A DNA stretch of 64,000 bases from CAWAPS01 sp963783945 (lineage in GTDB: Bacteria > Actinomycetota > Acidimicrobiia > Acidimicrobiales > Palsa-688). Numbering within the stretch: position 1 is the first letter of the stretch; the number at the start of each line of letters is the position of its first letter. Positions 61,289 to 64,000 of this stretch are shown in pieces. The notes under the pieces are model-generated. The model worked only from the letters and a program-made list of their open reading frames with translations. It was not told the origin of the DNA and searched no databases. The position numbers and the translations under genes are program-made. The DNA lies in assembly GCA_963783945.1 (NCBI GenBank), contig CAWAPS010000032.1, positions 620,001 to 684,000 on the forward strand, read 5' to 3'.

Positions 61289-62344
61289 TCAGAACTGCCC
61301 GACGACGTCGATGATCAGGATCTGGGCGGGTGCGGCCGGTTGCGACGCGGCGGTGGCGGTGGCCGGTTGGGCGGGAGTGGCCGGCAGCAGAGCGACGGCG
61401 CGGGCACCGACGTTCTGACCGTTGAGGACGGTGGCCACGGAAAAGACGGTCTGGGCGCTGACCAGTTGCGGCTGCTGGCCCCATGACGATTGGGTCTGCT
61501 TGCCGGTGGGGATGTCGGTCTGGACGAGTTGCAGCACGAGGGTCTTGCTCGGATCGATCTTGGCGCCGCTGCCTTTGACCAGCAGCTTAGAGGTCGGTGA
61601 GGTGGGGGCCTTCACCCCCGCCACGCTGGTGATCACGGGCTGGCGGCCGGGAGTGCTGGTGATCTTCGGCCAGCCGGTGGCGGGCAGCTGGCTGTCGGCG
61701 GTGCCCGGGGCCGAGGCGTTCGGTTTGAAGTCGGCGAGCAGGTCGACCACGAACATGAGGGTGTCGGTGCCGGATATGCCGGCCTGGGAGTTGCCCGATG
61801 GTCCGTACCCGTCGGCCGGCGGGATGCTCAGTAGCACTCGCGTCCCGATCCGCTTGCCGACGAGGGTCTTGTCGAAGCCGGGTATCACTGCGCCGGTACC
61901 GATCACGAACCCGGCGGGAGCGCCGCGGGAGAACGAGCTATCGAAGACCTTGGGCTGGCTGCCGGCCTTGGTTGGCCAGATCTCGCCGACGTAATTGGTG
62001 ATCACAGTGTCGCCCGGGGTGACGGGGGTGCCGCTGCCGGCGACAAGGGTCTGTTCGATGAGTTGCTTGGGTGGCGGGCCGGCCGGGAACGTCACCGTCG
62101 GCTTGGTGTTGAACGCTCCGGTGACCTTGATCCCGGTTTTCTCTACGACGGGAGCGTCAGCGGACGTCGGCGCGCTGGCGGCGGGCGGCGAACTGGTCGG
62201 CGAGGACTGGACCGATGAGGGGCTCGAGCCCGCAGCCCGGGAACTAGAGCCAGACGAGCAGGCGCTCAGCGAGATGACCGCGGCCACCAGCACTGCGAGC
62301 AGTGCCGGTCCACCACGCAATCGAGTGCGCACAACGTTACCCAT
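61289..62344 (-). CDS. FKBP-type peptidyl-prolyl isomerase lipoprotein
   Basis: A 351-residue protein. The lipoprotein signal (RGGPALLAVLVAAVISLSAC, lipobox LSAC) is followed by a Ser/Pro-rich linker (~30-75). An FKBP domain comes next: TPVTPGDTVITNYVGEIWPT, VFDSSFSRGAPAGFVIGTGA VIPGFDKTLVGKRIGTRVLL SIPPADGYG. The C-terminal ~130 residues repeat the pattern weakly (AKIDPSKTLVLQLVQTDIPT). It should fold secreted proteins at the cell surface, attached to the membrane by lipid. ATG 62344 starts the gene. Confidence 0.88.
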   Translation of the reverse strand: MGNVVRTRLRGGPALLAVLVAAVISLSACSSGSSSRAAGSSPSSVQSSPTSSPPAASAPTSADAPVVEKTGIKVTGAFNTKPTVTFPAGPPPKQLIEQTLVAGSGTPVTPGDTVITNYVGEIWPTKAGSQPKVFDSSFSRGAPAGFVIGTGAVIPGFDKTLVGKRIGTRVLLSIPPADGYGPSGNSQAGISGTDTLMFVVDLLADFKPNASAPGTADSQLPATGWPKITSTPGRQPVITSVAGVKAPTSPTSKLLVKGSGAKIDPSKTLVLQLVQTDIPTGKQTQSSWGQQPQLVSAQTVFSVATVLNGQNVGARAVALLPATPAQPATATAASQPAAPAQILIIDVVGQF

Positions 62345-62699
62345 TGGTTTCCATTCCGTCGTCAGGCAGGCAAAACGCCGAGCCTAATCTGCCAACTCCC
62401 GCCAGAGTCCGCGGGGCCGATGCGAGGGCGGGGAAACCGCACCCCCCGTGGAACCTGCTGGCGCCGGGCCAAAACGACGAGATGGGCAAGCCGGAGCGCG
62501 CGATCGCCGAACCTGACGTAGGGCCAGCGACGCTGTCAGGGCTCATCCAGGCCCGAGACGGAGCGTTGGGCCTCAGGAAACCGGAAGCCCCCGCCGGGAT
62601 CTCGATACCCTCGCGCCAGGTCGGCGGGCGTCGGGGGCCTCGCAGACACGGGACCCGAAGTGGGCATGGACACGTGGCAAGCGATCGACGAGGAGAGAC
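62345..62699. other. Gene-free stretch
   Basis: About 355 bp between the divergent FKBP gene and the 62700 frame. No convincing ORF. It should hold the promoter of the FKBP gene; no consensus boxes were identified. Confidence 0.35.
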
Positions 62700-62825
62700 A
62701 TGACCCGAAGTGTGCCCGAGGCCACGTTGTTAACGGTGGCCGAAACGGTGAAAGGTATAGGTTTCCCGATCCACGCCAAGGAGCGCATTACGTATCTGCG
62801 CATCTCAGCTACAGACTCGGACTGG
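62700..62825 (+). pseudogene. 5' fragment of a small gene
   Basis: ATG 62700 follows a good GAGGAGAG site. The protein begins TRSVPEATLLTVAETVKGIG FPIHAKERITYLR, which faintly recalls DUF2795-type small proteins (a GxxFP segment before a short helix). After ~42 residues the frame runs into P450 sequence out of frame, so the gene is cut off. Confidence 0.3.
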
Positions 62826-62834
62826 TCGGCGGGA

Positions 62835-63650
62835 GACGGTCGGGCTCGACCAGGATCCCGACGTGGCGGACGCCGGCCTGCCGGTCCCCGCCTTCGCCCG
62901 GCACATGCTTGCGGTCGATCCGCCCGATCACACCCGGCTGCGCCGGCTGGTGTCGAGGCTCATCGTGCTTCATCGCCACCGCCACCAAGACGACCTGGTC
63001 GGGGTGTTGGTGACCGCCATCGACGACGACGACCAGCTGACCGAGCAGGAGCTGCTCTCCATCCTGTTCCAACTGATCGTCGCCGGCCACGACACGACCA
63101 CCAGCCGTGGATCGGCAACGGGGTCGTGGACCTCCTCGAGCACCCGGAACAGTTGGGCTTGCTGCGCCACGACCCTGACCGGATGCCGGCCGCGGTAGAG
63201 GAGCTCATCCGGTACTCGGCGCCGGTCCCCCATGCCACTTTCCGGGTCACGACCGAAGCCGTAGAGCTCGAGGGGGTGCGGATTCCGGCGGGCAAGCAGG
63301 TGCTGGTATGCCTGGGCGCGGCCAACCGCGACCCGAGCGTCATCGACGCGCCAACCGTGCTAGATATCGGGCGGGAACCCCGCCCCCACCTTGGGTTCGG
63401 GCACGGCATCCACTTCTGCCTGGGCGCCCCCCTGGCCCGGCTGGAAGGCCGAATCGCCTTGAGCGCGCTGTTCAGACGATTTCCGCAGCTCCATCTGGCG
63501 GTCAGGCGGAGTGAGCTGCGCTGGACGCACGGCGACGGGCTCGTGCTGCGGGGCCTAGAGGAACTCCCCGTCCTCCTCGGCCCAACAACGGGGCACGATA
63601 CCGGCAAGACAAAAAACCAAACGACGCAAAAAAGGAGTGTTGACGCATGA
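62835..63650 (+). pseudogene. Cytochrome P450, truncated, deleted and frameshifted
   Basis: Frame 1 has FARHMLAVDPPDHTRLRRLV (C-helix) and then ELLSILFQLIVAGHDTTTS (I-helix). The ~130 residues normally between are gone. After a shift near 63104 the other frame gives WIGNGVVDLLEHPEQLGLLR, EELIRYSAPVPHATFR (ExxR) and FGHGIHFCLGAPLARLEG, the haem-binding loop with its Cys. The N-terminal ~80 residues are also missing. The 3' end is intact and overlaps the DsrE gene (ATGA). Confidence 0.8.
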
Positions 63651-64000
63651 CCGAAACAACGATTGCCACCTCGACTGGGACACCCGACGCCAAAGTCCTG
63701 ATCTGCCTGAACCACGGTAGCGAGGAGCCAGAGAACGTCCTCATCGCCTACCTCGTCGGGGTAGAGGCACTCCGAGCAGGCAAGCAGGCGGTAATGTTCC
63801 TCACCAAAGACGGTGTCCACCTCGCCACACCCGGCTTCGCGGACAGGATCGACGTGCCTGGCGCGCCCTCCGTTGGGGCCCTCCACCAAGAGTACGTGGA
63901 CAAAGGTGGCCGGTTCTTCGCCTGCCCGGTCTGCGTGAAGACCCGAGACCTGCAAGATGCGACCTGGGTTCCCAACACTCAAGTCGCCGGCATGCCATCG
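63647..64000 (+). CDS. DsrE-family protein (3' end outside window)
   Basis: The frame is open from ATG 63647 to the window edge (118 codons). AKVLICLNHGSEEPENVLIA YLVGVEALRAGKQAVMFLTK DGV is the DsrE/F-like sulfur-relay fold start, and FFACPVCVKTRDLQ carries a CxxC in the position of the DsrE active Cys. AAAGGAGTG precedes the ATG. It overlaps the P450 stop by 4 bp, so the two were coupled. Role: sulfur transfer or peroxide-related; undetermined. Confidence 0.85.
   Translation, partial: MTETTIATSTGTPDAKVLICLNHGSEEPENVLIAYLVGVEALRAGKQAVMFLTKDGVHLATPGFADRIDVPGAPSVGALHQEYVDKGGRFFACPVCVKTRDLQDATWVPNTQVAGMPS

Noticed and set aside
1..64000. CRISPR arrays, tRNA or rRNA genes
   Set aside because: No regularly spaced repeats or conserved tRNA/rRNA stretches were recognised on reading; a covariance-model scan was not possible.

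Overview
The window is high-GC DNA with GTG starts, many 4-bp ATGA/GTGA gene overlaps, a large ATP-binding LuxR (LAL) regulator, deazaflavin/F420-type enzymes and GlnR-like boxes. Together these point to an actinobacterium; a finer placement is not justified from sequence alone. No rRNA, tRNA or CRISPR array was seen. The content is accessory: catabolic, redox and regulatory genes in short operons, mixed with a great deal of broken sequence.

Layout. 1-7 kb: a LuxR C-terminus, an MDR oxidoreductase, small SnoaL/ABM genes, an IS110 remnant, an esterase and a GMC oxidoreductase; a 90-bp palindromic element sits at a truncated amidohydrolase. 7-15 kb: a plus-strand redox operon (isochorismatase-like hydrolase, fused molybdenum hydroxylase, FMN reductase, DHA2 efflux pump, deazaflavin-dependent oxidoreductase). 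15-27 kb: hydrolase and cupin remnants, an 897-aa LAL regulator, a disrupted carotenoid oxygenase, helicase and SDR debris, a glycine-rich lipoprotein, and a TetR/VOC pair around a perfect palindromic operator. 27.5-29.5 kb: agmatine deiminase plus N-carbamoylputrescine amidase, the route from agmatine to putrescine.

31.7-46.4 kb is the most coherent unit. It has three glutamine-synthetase-family genes, a class I and a class II glutamine amidotransferase, a GXGXG protein and an FMN glutamate-synthase-like protein (GlxBCD / N-methylglutamate synthase type), a DAO-type flavoprotein, an XRE-cupin regulator (PuuR type), an APC permease with its own UspA protein, a PPOX-like protein, a PhyH dioxygenase and an ABM-zinc-ribbon fusion. 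It looks like a nitrogen-regulated system in which amines are taken up, gamma-glutamylated and oxidised. It combines parts of the putrescine (Puu) and N-methylglutamate pathways. The agmatine genes nearby could supply putrescine.

46-64 kb: a secreted vanadium-haloperoxidase/PAP2-type enzyme, a truncated TetR with an intact operator beside an integrase fragment, two peroxiredoxin-like paralogues (one with Cys replaced by Asp), nitronate monooxygenase, a GH15 glycosidase, a flavin disulfide reductase, an internally duplicated VOC protein, an FKBP lipoprotein, a broken P450 and a partial DsrE-family gene at the window edge.

About twenty genes are interrupted. Many breaks are single-base changes, several in short homopolymers, so they may be sequencing indels. 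Others are clean internal deletions or end truncations that indel errors cannot produce.
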